DNA of 53,029 nt from Rhodoplanes roseus (lineage in GTDB: Bacteria; Pseudomonadota; Alphaproteobacteria; Rhizobiales; Xanthobacteraceae). Below, one piece after another: positions 8,960-17,323 of the stretch (the stretch's first letter is position 1; each line of letters opens with the position of its first letter). The notes beneath the pieces are model-generated. The model saw only the letters and a program-made list of their open reading frames with translations, searched no databases and had not been told where the DNA came from. The translations under genes were made by a program, and so were the position numbers. The stretch lies in contig NZ_NPEX01000010.1 in the NCBI RefSeq assembly GCF_003258865.1, forward strand, positions 1 through 53,029, read 5' to 3'.

Positions 8960-10476
8960 CGGCAAAGAACGGCGCGCGGAACGTTCCCCCGGCGGACCCG
9001 TGCTGCTTCGTCGTGTTCGGTGCGTCAGGCGACCTGACCCACCGGCTGCTCGTGCCGGCCCTCTACAATCTCGCGGCGACCGGGCTTCTGCCCGACGCCT
9101 TCTCGATCGTCGGCGTCGCCCGCGCCGAGATGTCGACCGAGGCCTTCCGCGACGGCCTGCGCAAGGCGCTCGAGCAGTTCGGGACCCGCAAGGTCGAGCC
9201 CGAGGTGGTCGAGCGCCTGCTCGAATGCGTCAGCTACGTCCAGGGCGGCCCGGAGGACGACGCGTCCTTCGACCGCCTGAGCGAGCGTCTGGTCGCCATC
9301 GAGCAGCGCCGCGGCACCCGCGGCAACCGCCTCTATTATCTCGCCACGCCGCCGACCGCCTTCACGCCGATCGCGCGGGCACTCGGCCGCACCGGCCTCG
9401 CCCGCGAGGAGAACGGGGCGTGGCGGCGCCTGATCGTCGAGAAGCCGTTCGGCACCGACTTGGCGTCGGCGCAGGCGCTCAACAAGGAGCTCCTCGCCGT
9501 GTTCGAGGAGCACCAGATCTTCCGCATCGACCACTATCTCGGCAAGGAGACGGTGCAGAACATCATGGTGATGCGGTTCGCCAACGGCCTGTTCGAGCCG
9601 ATCTGGAACCGCGATCACATCGACCAGGTGCAGATCACGGTGGCGGAGACGTTGCCGGTCGGCCGCCGCGGAAAGTTCTACGACGCGACCGGCGCACTGC
9701 GCGACATGGTGCCGAACCATCTGTTCCAGCTCCTGTCGCTGGTCGCCATGGAGCCGCCGTCGCGCTTCGATGCGCGCGCCGTGCGCAGCGCCAAGGCCGC
9801 CGTGCTGGACGAGATCCAGACCGACACGGTGGAGGAGGCGCTGCGGCGCTCGGTGCGGGCTCAGTATCTGGCCGGTCCGGCCGGCCGCGAGCAGGTGCCG
9901 GACTATCGGGTGACCCGCGACGTCGCGCCCGACAGCGCCACCGAGACCTACGTGGCACTCGGCCTGTCGATCGACAACTGGCGCTGGGCCGGCGTGCCGT
10001 TCTTCCTGCGCACCGGCAAGGCGCTGTGCGCCAGGCGCAGCGAGATCGCCATCAAGTTCAAGCAGGCGCCGCTGTCGATGTTCCGCCACATGCCGGTCGA
10101 GCATCTGGCCGAGAACTTCCTCGCCATCAAGATCGCGCCCGACGAGGAGATCTCGCTGCAGTTCAACGCCAAGGTCCCGGGTCCGTCGGTCGCCATCGAC
10201 GGCGTCGACATGACGTTCCAGTACAAGGACTACTTCGAGGCGGCCCCGTCGACCGGCTACGAGACGCTGATCTACGACTGCATGATCGGCGATGCGATCC
10301 TGTTCCAACGGGCCGACGGCGTCGAGGCGGGCTGGCGCGCCGTGCAGCCGTTCCTGGACGCCTGGACGCAGGCCGGCACCGACGGGCTCGCCTTCTACAA
10401 GGCCGGAAGCGACGGTCCGGAGGAGGCGCATCGCCTGATCGGCGACCACGGCCGCCGCTGGCGCCCGATCTGCTGA
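8956..10476 (+). CDS. zwf: glucose-6-phosphate 1-dehydrogenase
   Basis: The 506-residue protein has the NADP-binding motif [10 protein letters not shown] (21-30), VEKPFG (161-166) and the active-site signature RIDHYLGKE (190-198) with the catalytic His. It oxidises glucose-6-phosphate to 6-phosphogluconolactone, the entry to the pentose-phosphate and Entner-Doudoroff routes. The start ATG at 8956 overlaps the gnd stop by four bases; the frame stays open further upstream inside gnd, but the protein family starts here. pgl follows after seven bases. Confidence 0.96.
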   Translation: MTAKNGARNVPPADPCCFVVFGASGDLTHRLLVPALYNLAATGLLPDAFSIVGVARAEMSTEAFRDGLRKALEQFGTRKVEPEVVERLLECVSYVQGGPEDDASFDRLSERLVAIEQRRGTRGNRLYYLATPPTAFTPIARALGRTGLAREENGAWRRLIVEKPFGTDLASAQALNKELLAVFEEHQIFRIDHYLGKETVQNIMVMRFANGLFEPIWNRDHIDQVQITVAETLPVGRRGKFYDATGALRDMVPNHLFQLLSLVAMEPPSRFDARAVRSAKAAVLDEIQTDTVEEALRRSVRAQYLAGPAGREQVPDYRVTRDVAPDSATETYVALGLSIDNWRWAGVPFFLRTGKALCARRSEIAIKFKQAPLSMFRHMPVEHLAENFLAIKIAPDEEISLQFNAKVPGPSVAIDGVDMTFQYKDYFEAAPSTGYETLIYDCMIGDAILFQRADGVEAGWRAVQPFLDAWTQAGTDGLAFYKAGSDGPEEAHRLIGDHGRRWRPIC

Positions 10477-10483
10477 GGCCGGC

Positions 10484-11230
10484 ATGGGACTGCGCGAGTT
10501 CGTCGTCCTCGACGATCACGAGGCTTTGGTCGCGGCGGCCGCCGAGCGGATCGCGGCGGTGCTCGAAGCGGTCGGTCCGCGGGCCGCCGTCTGCCTGACG
10601 GGCGGCTCCACCGTCACGCCCGTGTACCGGGCGCTCGCGGCGCCGCCGCTGCGTCGGCGCATCCCGGTCGGACGCATCGACTGGTTCTTCGGCGACGATC
10701 GTTTCGTGCCGCCCGACCACGCGCTCAGCAACGTCGCGCAGGCCCGGGCGACGCTGCTGGATCCGCTCGGCGTCCCGGCCGGTCGCGTCCATGCGATGCC
10801 GACCGCCGCGACCGATCCGGACGCCGCGGCGCGCGAGTACGAGACGACCCTGGTGGCGCATTACGGCGTCGGCCGGCTCGATCCGGCGCGGCCGCTGTTC
10901 GACCTCGTGCTGCTCGGCATGGGTCCGGACGGCCATGTCGCCTCGCTGTTTCCGGGCAAGCCGCAGATCGAGGAGAGCGAGCGCTGGGTGGTCGGCGTCG
11001 ACGATGCCGGGCATCCGCCGCTGGTGCCGCGGGTCAGCCTGACGCTGCCGGCGCTTGCCTCGAGCCGCGCCTTGCTGTTCATCGTCTCCGGACAGGACAA
11101 GCGTCCGGCCCTGTCGCGCCTGCTCGCGGGCGACGACCTGCCGGCGGCACGGGTCCGGTCGACTGGGCCGGTCACCTGGCTCGTCGACCGCGCCGCGGCG
11201 CCGCAGACGCTGATCGAGGACCATTCATGA
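10484..11230 (+). CDS. pgl: 6-phosphogluconolactonase
   Basis: This 248-residue protein belongs to the DevB/Pgl family: LTGGSTVTPVYRAL near the N-terminus, DWFFGDDRFVP, HAMP, and the catalytic region LLGMGPDGHVASLFPG. It hydrolyses 6-phosphogluconolactone to 6-phosphogluconate, the step right after Zwf. It starts seven bases downstream of zwf and its stop overlaps the next start (ATGA), so it is translated from the same operon. Confidence 0.95.
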   Translation: MGLREFVVLDDHEALVAAAAERIAAVLEAVGPRAAVCLTGGSTVTPVYRALAAPPLRRRIPVGRIDWFFGDDRFVPPDHALSNVAQARATLLDPLGVPAGRVHAMPTAATDPDAAAREYETTLVAHYGVGRLDPARPLFDLVLLGMGPDGHVASLFPGKPQIEESERWVVGVDDAGHPPLVPRVSLTLPALASSRALLFIVSGQDKRPALSRLLAGDDLPAARVRSTGPVTWLVDRAAAPQTLIEDHS

Positions 11231-11862
11231 CCCGCGCCCGCGCCGCCATCGTTCCCGTCACGCCGTTCCAGCAGAACTGCACGCTGCTGTGGTGCGAGAC
11301 GACCAAGCGGGGCGCGGTCGTCGATCCGGGCGGCGACCTCGATTCGATCGCCGAAGCGATCGCCACGGCCGGGGTCACGGTCGAGCAGATCTGGCTCACC
11401 CACGGGCATATCGACCACGCCGGGGGCGCCGCCGAGCTGAAGGAGCGGCTCGGCGTGCCGATCACCGGGCCGCATCGCGACGACGCGTTCCTGCTCGAAC
11501 GGCTGGTCGAGTCGGGCAGCAGCTACGGCATTCCGGCCCGCAACGTGGTGCCGGACCGCTGGCTGGAGGAGGGCGACACGGTGTCGGTCGGCGAGCTGAC
11601 GCTGGAGATCCTCCACTGCCCGGGCCATTCGCCCGGCAGTGTGGCCTTCGTCGACCGCAGCCAGGGCTTCGCGCTGACCGGGGACGTGCTGTTCCGCGGC
11701 TCGATCGGCCGCACCGACCTGCCGGGCGGCGACTACGACACGCTGATCCGCTCGATCACCGAGAAGCTCCTGCCGCTCGGCGACGACCTGGCCTTCATCT
11801 GCGGCCACGGCCCGACCTCGACGATCGGGCACGAGCGGGCGACCAATCCGTTCCTGCGGTGA
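11227..11862 (+). CDS. MBL-fold metallo-hydrolase (glyoxalase II-like)
   Basis: The 211-residue protein has the metallo-beta-lactamase-fold metal site LTHGHIDHAGG (H59, H61, D63, H64), a second ligand region HCPGHSPGSV, TGDVLFRGSIGRTD and a C-terminal GHGPTSTIGHE. The set resembles YcbL/GloB-type thiolesterases. It may hydrolyse glutathione thioesters, but the true substrate is not shown by the sequence. It overlaps pgl by four bases and is the last gene of the sugar-phosphate operon. Eighteen bases separate its stop from the end of the convergent DedA gene. Confidence 0.9.
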   Translation: MTRARAAIVPVTPFQQNCTLLWCETTKRGAVVDPGGDLDSIAEAIATAGVTVEQIWLTHGHIDHAGGAAELKERLGVPITGPHRDDAFLLERLVESGSSYGIPARNVVPDRWLEEGDTVSVGELTLEILHCPGHSPGSVAFVDRSQGFALTGDVLFRGSIGRTDLPGGDYDTLIRSITEKLLPLGDDLAFICGHGPTSTIGHERATNPFLR

Positions 11863-11880
11863 GGCGCCGAGGAGCCGCGG

Positions 11881-12492
11881 TCAGGCCCGGCGGCGGCGCA
11901 TCCACCAGATCGCGGCCACCAGGCCGATGACGGCGGCGACGAGCGTGAAGGCCGCCCAGTAGCGTCGTGCCGCGGCGAGCAGGACGTCGGCGTGCTCGCC
12001 GGCGACGTAGCCGATCGTCATCCACACGCCGACCCACAGCGCCGCTCCGATCGCGTTGAAGACGACGAAGCGCCGCCAGTCCATGGCGAGCGTCCCGGCC
12101 ACGATGCCGTTGAGCTGCCGCAGGATGGCGACGAAGCGGGCGCCCGCGACCGTCAGCGGACCCCAGCGGGCGAACACCGTCTCGACCCAGGCGAGCCGCT
12201 CGGCATTCAGGCCGATCCGGCCGCCGAAGCGCAGCACCAGGGCGCGGCCGCCGAATCGCCCGATCAGATAGCCGATATTGTCGCCCACCACGGCGCCGAC
12301 CCAGGCGCCGATCATCAGGGTGGGCAGGGAGAGCTCGCCGCGGCCGGCCAGCGCCGAGGCGAACAGGAGGAGCGACTCGCCGGGGACGGGCGCTCCGAAG
12401 GATTCGAGCAGGATGATCACGGTCACGGCGCCGGCCCCATAGGCGCGGATCAGCGGCTCCAAGGCCTCGACGACATGGGTCAGCCAGCTCAC
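11881..12492 (-). CDS. DedA-family membrane protein
   Basis: This 203-residue protein has the DedA/SNARE-associated signature: ESFGAPVPGESLLLFASALAG near residues 30-50, a GDNIGYLIGRFGG segment, and GARFVAILRQ. About four to five membrane segments are seen, and it ends in an Arg-rich tail. DedA proteins are thought to scramble or flip polyprenyl-phosphate lipid carriers in the inner membrane. The start is GTG, with GAGGAGA six bases before it. It is transcribed against the sugar-phosphate operon and away from the PIMT-like gene. Confidence 0.9.
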   Translation of the reverse strand: MSWLTHVVEALEPLIRAYGAGAVTVIILLESFGAPVPGESLLLFASALAGRGELSLPTLMIGAWVGAVVGDNIGYLIGRFGGRALVLRFGGRIGLNAERLAWVETVFARWGPLTVAGARFVAILRQLNGIVAGTLAMDWRRFVVFNAIGAALWVGVWMTIGYVAGEHADVLLAAARRYWAAFTLVAAVIGLVAAIWWMRRRRA

Positions 12493-12654
12493 GGGTGTCT
12501 CCTCGGTGCTGCATCAGCATGGCCGAACCGGAGCGCCCCGGCGATCGTCCTTGCGGATGGAGGCGGCCGGGCAGGGTACCTTGCCTTTTGGAGGCCTGTG
12601 TTCCACAACACCGCCGACCCGCGTCCGGCCCGGGGACGCAAGCGGAGCCGACCC

Positions 12655-13323
12655 ATGGATTTCGCTGCCGCACGCCGCAAGATGGTGGATAACCAGATCC
12701 GCCCCAACGGCGTCACCGATACGCGCCTGCTCGATGCCCTCGTCGCGGTTCCGCGTGAGCACTACGTGCCCGCCGCCAAGGCTGCGATGGCTTACATGGA
12801 CGGCGACCTCGCGGTGGCGCCGGTGGCCCACGGCAAGGCGGACCGCTGCCTGCTCAAACCGATGGTGCTGGCGCGGCTGATTCAGGCGCTGGAGATCGCC
12901 GAGACCGACCGGGTGCTCGATCTCGCCTGTGGAACCGGCTACTCGACCGCCATCCTGGCGCGCCTCGCGGCGTCCGTGGTGGGCCTGGAGGAGACGCCGG
13001 CGCTGGCCGAATCGGCAGCCCGGCTCCTCGCGTCAGCCGGCATCGGCAATGTCAGCGTGGTGTCGGGCCCGCTCGAGGCGGGATGGCCGTCCGGCGGGCC
13101 GTATGACGCGATCCTGGTCAACGGCACGGTCGATTCCGTCCCACGGGCGCTGCTGTCGCAGCTGGCCGAAGGGGGCCGTCTGGTGGCGATCGTCGGGACC
13201 AAGGCGCCGGGCGAAGCGATTCTCTACCGATCGGTGAACCGGGAGCCGAGCGGTATCCCGGTCTTCGACGCCTCCGCGCCCGTGCTGCCGGCCTTCTCCA
13301 AGCCCCCCGCGTTTGTTTTCTAA
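12655..13323 (+). CDS. PIMT-like (protein-L-isoaspartate O-methyltransferase family) protein
   Basis: The 222-residue protein starts MDFAAARRKMVDNQIRPN, a signature of the pcm-like family found upstream of tolC in many Hyphomicrobiales. The SAM-binding motif LDLACGTGYSTAIL lies at residues 88-101. In the PIMT catalytic region typical enzymes have a G-T-S-type stretch, while this one reads VAHGKADRCLLKPM, so repair activity on isoaspartate is doubtful. A true pcm lies at 49613-50266. The start is set at the conserved M; the frame runs open far upstream, antisense to dedA, without conservation. tolC follows 156 bases later behind a structured leader. Confidence 0.88.
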   Translation: MDFAAARRKMVDNQIRPNGVTDTRLLDALVAVPREHYVPAAKAAMAYMDGDLAVAPVAHGKADRCLLKPMVLARLIQALEIAETDRVLDLACGTGYSTAILARLAASVVGLEETPALAESAARLLASAGIGNVSVVSGPLEAGWPSGGPYDAILVNGTVDSVPRALLSQLAEGGRLVAIVGTKAPGEAILYRSVNREPSGIPVFDASAPVLPAFSKPPAFVF

Positions 13324-13332
13324 GACTTTTTT

Positions 13333-13413
13333 GCTGGTTTCCAGCCTGTGGCGCGAATACGCCACTACGCATCTTTTTCACCGCTGGGGTTTCCAGCGAC
13401 CCGGCTGGTTTTT
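13333..13413 (+). promoter_or_regulatory. multi-hairpin leader of tolC with a terminator-like arm
   Basis: Three GCTGG copies (13333, 13383, 13404) and two CCAGC copies (13341, 13393) can pair in different ways. Hairpin 1 is GCTGG-TTT-CCAGC (13333-13345). Hairpin 2 is GTGGCG/CGCCAC (13348-13365), followed by CTTTTT. Hairpin 3 is CGCTGG/CCAGCG (13382-13398). An alternative pairing of CCAGC (13393-13397) with GCTGG (13404-13408) is followed directly by TTTTT, as in an intrinsic terminator. Hairpin 3 and the terminator-like hairpin exclude each other. Either an attenuator or simply a terminator for the upstream gene would explain this. Confidence 0.45.
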
Positions 13414-13479
13414 ATGGTGGTGTCACCTTGGCGCCGTGTCGGCGCCACCGTTTCTGGCGTCACGAAGTCGGGGTTGAGC

Positions 13480-14877
13480 ATGGCAGGAGCGATGATGTTT
13501 CGGCGACGGGTGGCCGCAGCGGCATTCGCGGCGGCCATGGGCGGCACCGCCGTCCCCGCCGTGGCCGACACGCTGCCGGGCGCCCTTGCCCAGGCCTATC
13601 AGAACAATCCGCAGCTGAACTCCCAGCGCGCCATCGTCCGCGCCACCGACGAGAACGTCCCCACCGCGCTCTCCGGCTACCGGCCGAGCGTCTCCGCGAC
13701 TGCGCAAGTCGGGCAGCAATACACCAAGTACGACGGTCGAAGCGGTGGCGCGCACTATTCGGTCGAAGACTCCTTCACGCAGCGCTCCGTCGGCATCACC
13801 GGCACCCAGACGCTGTTCAACGGCTTCCAGACCGGAAATCGCGTGCGCCAGGCCGAGGGCCAGGTCTCGGCGGCGCGCGAGACGCTGCGACTGATCGAGC
13901 AGAACGTGCTGCTCAACGCCGCCACGGCCTACATGAACCTGCTGCGCGACACCGCGATTCTCGACCTGCAGCGGCGCAACGTCGAGGTGCTGCAGGAGCA
14001 GCTTCGCCAGACCCGCGATCGCTTCGCGGTCGGCGAGGTCACGCGCACCGACGTGGCGCAGAGCGAGTCGCGGCTCGCCGCCGGCCGGTCGCAGGTGTCG
14101 CAGGCCGAATCGAACTACACCGCCTCGAAGGCGACGTACCGGCAGGTGATCGGCGTCGAGCCGGGCAAGCTCGCCGCGGCCACCCCGGTCGATCGCCTGT
14201 CGCCGCGCACGCTGCCGGGTGCCATCGACAGCGGCCGCGCCCAGAACCCGAACGTCACGGCCGCGATGTTCGGCATCGACGTGCAGGCCCTTCAGGTGAA
14301 GATCAACGAGGGCACCCTGCTTCCGACCCTGACGGCGCAGGCGAGCGTGCAGCGGAGCTGGGCGGTCAGCCCGACCGTCGACAACCAGCTCAACGCCTCG
14401 CTGGTCGGCCAGCTCTCGGTGCCGATCTATCAGGGGGGCGCCAACTATGCGCAGATCCGTTCGGCGAAGGAGACCCTCGGGCAGAAGCGCCTCGACCTCG
14501 AGACCGCACGCGATCAGGCGCAGTCCAATGTCTCGCAGGCCTGGGGCCAGCTCGACGCTGCCAAGGCTCAGATCGAGGCGACTCAGGCGCAGGTGTCGGC
14601 CGCGGAGATCGCACTCAACGGCGTGCGCGAGGAGGCGCGGGTCGGTCAGCGCACCACGCTCGACGTCCTCAATGCGCAGCAGGAACTGGTGAATGCGCGG
14701 GTCGCCTTGGTGACGGCGCAGCGCGACCGGGTGGTCGCGTCCTATACGTTGCTCTCGTCCGTCGGGCGTCTGTCGCCGGTCGTTCTGGGGCTGCCGACCG
14801 GGATCTACGATCCGGTCACGCACTATCATCAGGTTCGCGACACCTGGGGCGGTGTGCGGACGCCGGACGGTCGCTGA
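13480..14877 (+). CDS. tolC: TolC-family outer membrane efflux channel
   Basis: The protein has about 465 residues. It begins with a positively charged signal peptide (MFRRR, then an Ala-rich core cut after PAVA), followed by the typical start DTLPGALAQAYQNNPQL. The body has the two TolC repeats with long coiled-coil helices and frequent Gln/Ala heptads, and the C-terminal RVALVTAQRDRVVASYTLLSSVGRL. It forms the trimeric tunnel used by type I secretion and RND pumps such as the pair at 27-31 kb. Three starts are possible (13480, 13492, 13495); AGGAG at 13485-13489 best serves the last. An upstream GTG at 13348 would begin inside the hairpin leader and is unlikely. Confidence 0.94.
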   Translation: MAGAMMFRRRVAAAAFAAAMGGTAVPAVADTLPGALAQAYQNNPQLNSQRAIVRATDENVPTALSGYRPSVSATAQVGQQYTKYDGRSGGAHYSVEDSFTQRSVGITGTQTLFNGFQTGNRVRQAEGQVSAARETLRLIEQNVLLNAATAYMNLLRDTAILDLQRRNVEVLQEQLRQTRDRFAVGEVTRTDVAQSESRLAAGRSQVSQAESNYTASKATYRQVIGVEPGKLAAATPVDRLSPRTLPGAIDSGRAQNPNVTAAMFGIDVQALQVKINEGTLLPTLTAQASVQRSWAVSPTVDNQLNASLVGQLSVPIYQGGANYAQIRSAKETLGQKRLDLETARDQAQSNVSQAWGQLDAAKAQIEATQAQVSAAEIALNGVREEARVGQRTTLDVLNAQQELVNARVALVTAQRDRVVASYTLLSSVGRLSPVVLGLPTGIYDPVTHYHQVRDTWGGVRTPDGR

Positions 14878-14948
14878 TCGTCCGGCCGCGCGCGGCCGTT
14901 ATGCCGCCGCAGCGAGCTGGGCGTAATGTCGTTGGATTGCTTGCACAT
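14829..14948 (-). CDS. possible 39-aa small protein antisense to the tolC 3' end
   Basis: Its ATG follows a near-perfect ribosome binding site (GAGGAGG, six bases before the start). It encodes a hydrophilic 39-residue peptide beginning MCKQSNDITPSSLRRHNG that runs into the tolC coding end in the antisense direction. There is no signal peptide, membrane segment or known family. The good ribosome site is the only strong argument; chance cannot be excluded. Confidence 0.25.
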   Translation of the reverse strand: MCKQSNDITPSSLRRHNGRARPDDQRPSGVRTPPQVSRT

Positions 14949-15047
14949 GAGGGCCTCCTCTTCATACTGCGAGCGAGTTGTGGGGCGATGATTCGCCCTG
15001 TCTGATCGTCGGCTCGACCGGAGCGACCGGCAACGGGAACGGATCGC

Positions 15048-15767
15048 ATGAACCAACCGGCAAAGGCGCAAGAGCCGTCGATGGAGGAAATCCTCGCGTC
15101 GATCCGCAGAATCATTGCTGACGACGACACCTCCAAGCCCGGCTCGGCCAAGCCGGCGGCCGCTGCGCCGGCTCCTGCCGCCGAAGCCCCGAAGCCGGCA
15201 CCGGCTCCGCCGCCCGCGCCCGTCAAGGCGCCGGACGCGACCAACAGCCAGGACGACATCGACGCGCTGTTCGCGACCTTCGATTCGACGCCGGAGCCCG
15301 AGGAGGAGCCGGCACCGCCGCCTCCGCCGCCGCCCGCGCCTCCCGTCGCTGCCGCTCCGCCTCCGCCGCCACCTCCACCCGCGCCGGCTCCGAAGCCGCC
15401 GGCCGAGGACATCCTCGAGCTCACCGAGGACATGCGCACGGCGGCGCCCGGCTTCCGCAAGATCGACGGTGAGCCGGAGGTCGTGTTCAGCGAGTCGTCG
15501 GGCTGGGACGCACGGCGGCCGGTGTCCCACGACCGCGACTCCGATTTCGACCGGTCGCTCCTGTCGGCGTCCACCTCGGCCGCCGTCGACTCGGCCTTCA
15601 ACTCGCTCGCCCAGACCGTGCTGGTGCAGAACGCCCGCACGCTCGAGGATCTGGTCCGCGAGATGCTGCGTCCGCTGCTGAAGTCGTGGCTCGACGACAA
15701 TCTTCCGCAAATGGTCGAGCGGATGGTGCGGGCCGAGATCGAGCGGGTCTCGCGCGGCCAGCGCTGA
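15048..15767 (+). CDS. popZ: PopZ-like polar organising protein (DUF2497)
   Basis: The 239-residue protein has the PopZ layout: a conserved N-terminal helix with EPSMEEILASIRRIIADD (residues 9-26), a central Pro/Ala-rich disordered spacer with long proline runs (about 35-125), and a C-terminal helical region (TLEDLVREMLRPLLKSWLD then VERMVRAEIERVSRG) that drives oligomerisation. In Caulobacter and relatives PopZ forms a polar matrix that tethers the chromosome origin through ParB and recruits cell-cycle regulators. It lies between tolC and valS, interrupted only by a minus-strand MFS gene. Start chosen at the conserved MNQPAKAQEPS. Confidence 0.92.
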   Translation: MNQPAKAQEPSMEEILASIRRIIADDDTSKPGSAKPAAAAPAPAAEAPKPAPAPPPAPVKAPDATNSQDDIDALFATFDSTPEPEEEPAPPPPPPPAPPVAAAPPPPPPPPAPAPKPPAEDILELTEDMRTAAPGFRKIDGEPEVVFSESSGWDARRPVSHDRDSDFDRSLLSASTSAAVDSAFNSLAQTVLVQNARTLEDLVREMLRPLLKSWLDDNLPQMVERMVRAEIERVSRGQR

Positions 15768-15775
15768 TCGCCACG

Positions 15776-15796
15776 GCGCCGGCGGACGCCCGGCGC
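15776..15796. terminator. hairpin between convergent popZ and MFS genes
   Basis: GCGCCGG and CCGGCGC pair as a seven-base stem with a seven-base loop, nine bases after the popZ stop and before the end of the minus-strand transporter gene. It lacks a T run, so it is only a weak terminator candidate. Confidence 0.3.
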
Positions 15797-15832
15797 GCCG
15801 CCCGATCAGGCTCCCCGGTCAGGCCTCCCCGC

Positions 15833-17005
15833 TCACGCCTCCCTGGCAGCCCGCCGCCGCAGCAGGATCGCGACCCAAATCCCGACCGGCGGCAGCAGCG
15901 CGGCCGCGACCGCGAACACGGGCGGCGCACCGAAACGGTCGATGATCGGCGCGAACAGCGCCACGCCGACCGGCTGTCCGAGGAACAGCGACGCCGAGAA
16001 CAGCGCCACGCCGGTGCCGCGCGCCTCCGGCGACATCTGCGTCGCGTTGGTCTGCAGGGTGTTGTGCAGCATGTAGAAGCCGAGGCCGAGCAGCGTGACG
16101 CCGAGCGGTGCGAGCCACCAGGCCGGCGCGAGCGCCAGGATCGCATAGGCGAGGCCGAGCGTGCAGCCGCCCGCGACGGCCAGCCCGGTCTGGCCGAGCC
16201 GGCCGACCAGGATCTTCACCGAAGCCGCATAGATCAGCCCGCCGAGCCCGAACGTGCCGATCACCACGCCCACCATGGTGAAGCTCAGGCCGAAGCGCGC
16301 ATGCAGGTCGGCGCCGATATAAGCGAGCGCCCCGAACATCAGCGCGCCCTCGACGAAGACGATCAGCATCAGGGTGCGGGCCCAGGCGTTGCTCAGCACG
16401 ATGCGGTAGCCGCCGATCAGCCCGATGTCGGCGCCGTCGCGGTTGGTCGCCCGGGTGAGCGGGTTGCGGCGCAGCTCGGCGGCGAGCGCGACCGCCGCCA
16501 GCATGAAGATGCCGCCCAGCACCAGGAACACGGCCTGCCATCCCAGGGCATCGCCGATGATGCCGCCCGCCGCCTGGCCGAAGAGCTGCCCCATGACCTG
16601 GCCCGAGAGATAGCGCCCGAGCACCTGCTGGCGCCGCTCGTACGGCACCGTGTCGCCGATGTAAGCCATGCCGAGCGGAATGACGCAGGCGGCCATCAGG
16701 CCGCAGCCGAGCCGGATCAGGGTCAGCCCGCCGAGTGAGGTCGCGAGCGCGCAGGCGAGCACCAGCAGCGAGGCGAGCGCCGCCGCCACGGTGATCATCC
16801 GGTACTTGCCGAAGCGGTCGCCGAGTGGCCCGACGACGAGCTGCATGGTGCCGTGCATCAGCAGATAGGACGACACGACGACGGACGCGGCCCCGACCGT
16901 GACGGAGAAGTCGGCCGCGATCTGCGGCAGCACCGAGTCGGCAGCCCGCACCTGGGCCTGGCTCGCAAACGCGGCGAGCGACAGCATCACGATCGGACGC
17001 GTCAT
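15833..17005 (-). CDS. MFS transporter
   Basis: A 390-residue protein with about twelve membrane segments. The MFS loop 2-3 signature reads [14 protein letters not shown], and the N-terminal half has [16 protein letters not shown], where MFS drug-efflux carriers usually show a similar acidic stretch. It is likely a proton-driven exporter of small molecules. An upstream in-frame GTG (17065) would add 20 residues rich in Pro, Ser and Ala with no conservation, so the ATG at 17005 is preferred; neither start has a strong ribosome site. The gene is inserted, pointing backwards, between popZ and valS. Confidence 0.9.
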   Translation of the reverse strand: MTRPIVMLSLAAFASQAQVRAADSVLPQIAADFSVTVGAASVVVSSYLLMHGTMQLVVGPLGDRFGKYRMITVAAALASLLVLACALATSLGGLTLIRLGCGLMAACVIPLGMAYIGDTVPYERRQQVLGRYLSGQVMGQLFGQAAGGIIGDALGWQAVFLVLGGIFMLAAVALAAELRRNPLTRATNRDGADIGLIGGYRIVLSNAWARTLMLIVFVEGALMFGALAYIGADLHARFGLSFTMVGVVIGTFGLGGLIYAASVKILVGRLGQTGLAVAGGCTLGLAYAILALAPAWWLAPLGVTLLGLGFYMLHNTLQTNATQMSPEARGTGVALFSASLFLGQPVGVALFAPIIDRFGAPPVFAVAAALLPPVGIWVAILLRRRAAREA

Positions 17006-17198
17006 CGATGCGGGCGGGGGGGCAGGCGACGGCGCGGACGACGGGGAGGGGATCGGGGCGGGCACGTGGGCGGTCGAGGTCCTGGTGAGCGCGAAGCTTA
17101 CACGATCGGGATCGCGGCTCTAGGGGCGCCGCCGCTGCGGGCGCGCCGCTCCTCTCCCGGGCTGCGCAGGTTCGACCCGGACCGGCACTGCGCCGACG

Positions 17199-17227
17199 TT
17201 GACAGCGGCGGGTGCGGGGGGTTTGGT
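17199..17227 (+). promoter_or_regulatory. possible housekeeping promoter of valS
   Basis: TTGACA, the consensus -35 hexamer, lies at 17199-17204, with a T-rich hexamer TTTGGT 17 bases downstream. The -10 match is poor, though weak -10 boxes are common in alphaproteobacteria. It reads toward valS, whose start is about 97 bases on. The rest of this 318-base divergent region holds only the palindromic repeat listed next. Confidence 0.3.
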
Positions 17228-17253
17228 GGCCCCGTTTCACCTGTCCGAGTGAC

Positions 17254-17298
17254 GCATGATCTGCCCCGAAAACCGGTGCCCACGTTTCGGGATCATGC
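17254..17298. repeat. 45-bp palindromic intergenic repeat
   Basis: Outer arms GCATGAT (17254-17260) and ATCATGC (17292-17298), and inner arms CCCGAAA (17265-17271) and TTTCGGG (17285-17291), form a two-part hairpin around ACCGGTGCCCACG. Elements of this look, with gatcatgc ends around an aaccggt core, are abundant between genes in Bradyrhizobium and Rhodopseudomonas as I remember them. It sits 25 bases before valS and would lie in its leader RNA. Confidence 0.75.
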
Positions 17299-17323
17299 TC
17301 CGACGCGTCGAGAATTCGCAAAA

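Noticed and set aside
12655-13323. calling the tolC-linked methyltransferase a second true pcm
   Set aside because: The substrate motif differs from functional PIMT, while the gene at 49613 keeps it; the family name is used without the symbol.
16853-17323. upstream extension of valS in the same frame
   Set aside because: It runs through the MFS gene start, the TTGACA promoter candidate and the palindromic repeat; the conserved protein begins at 17324.
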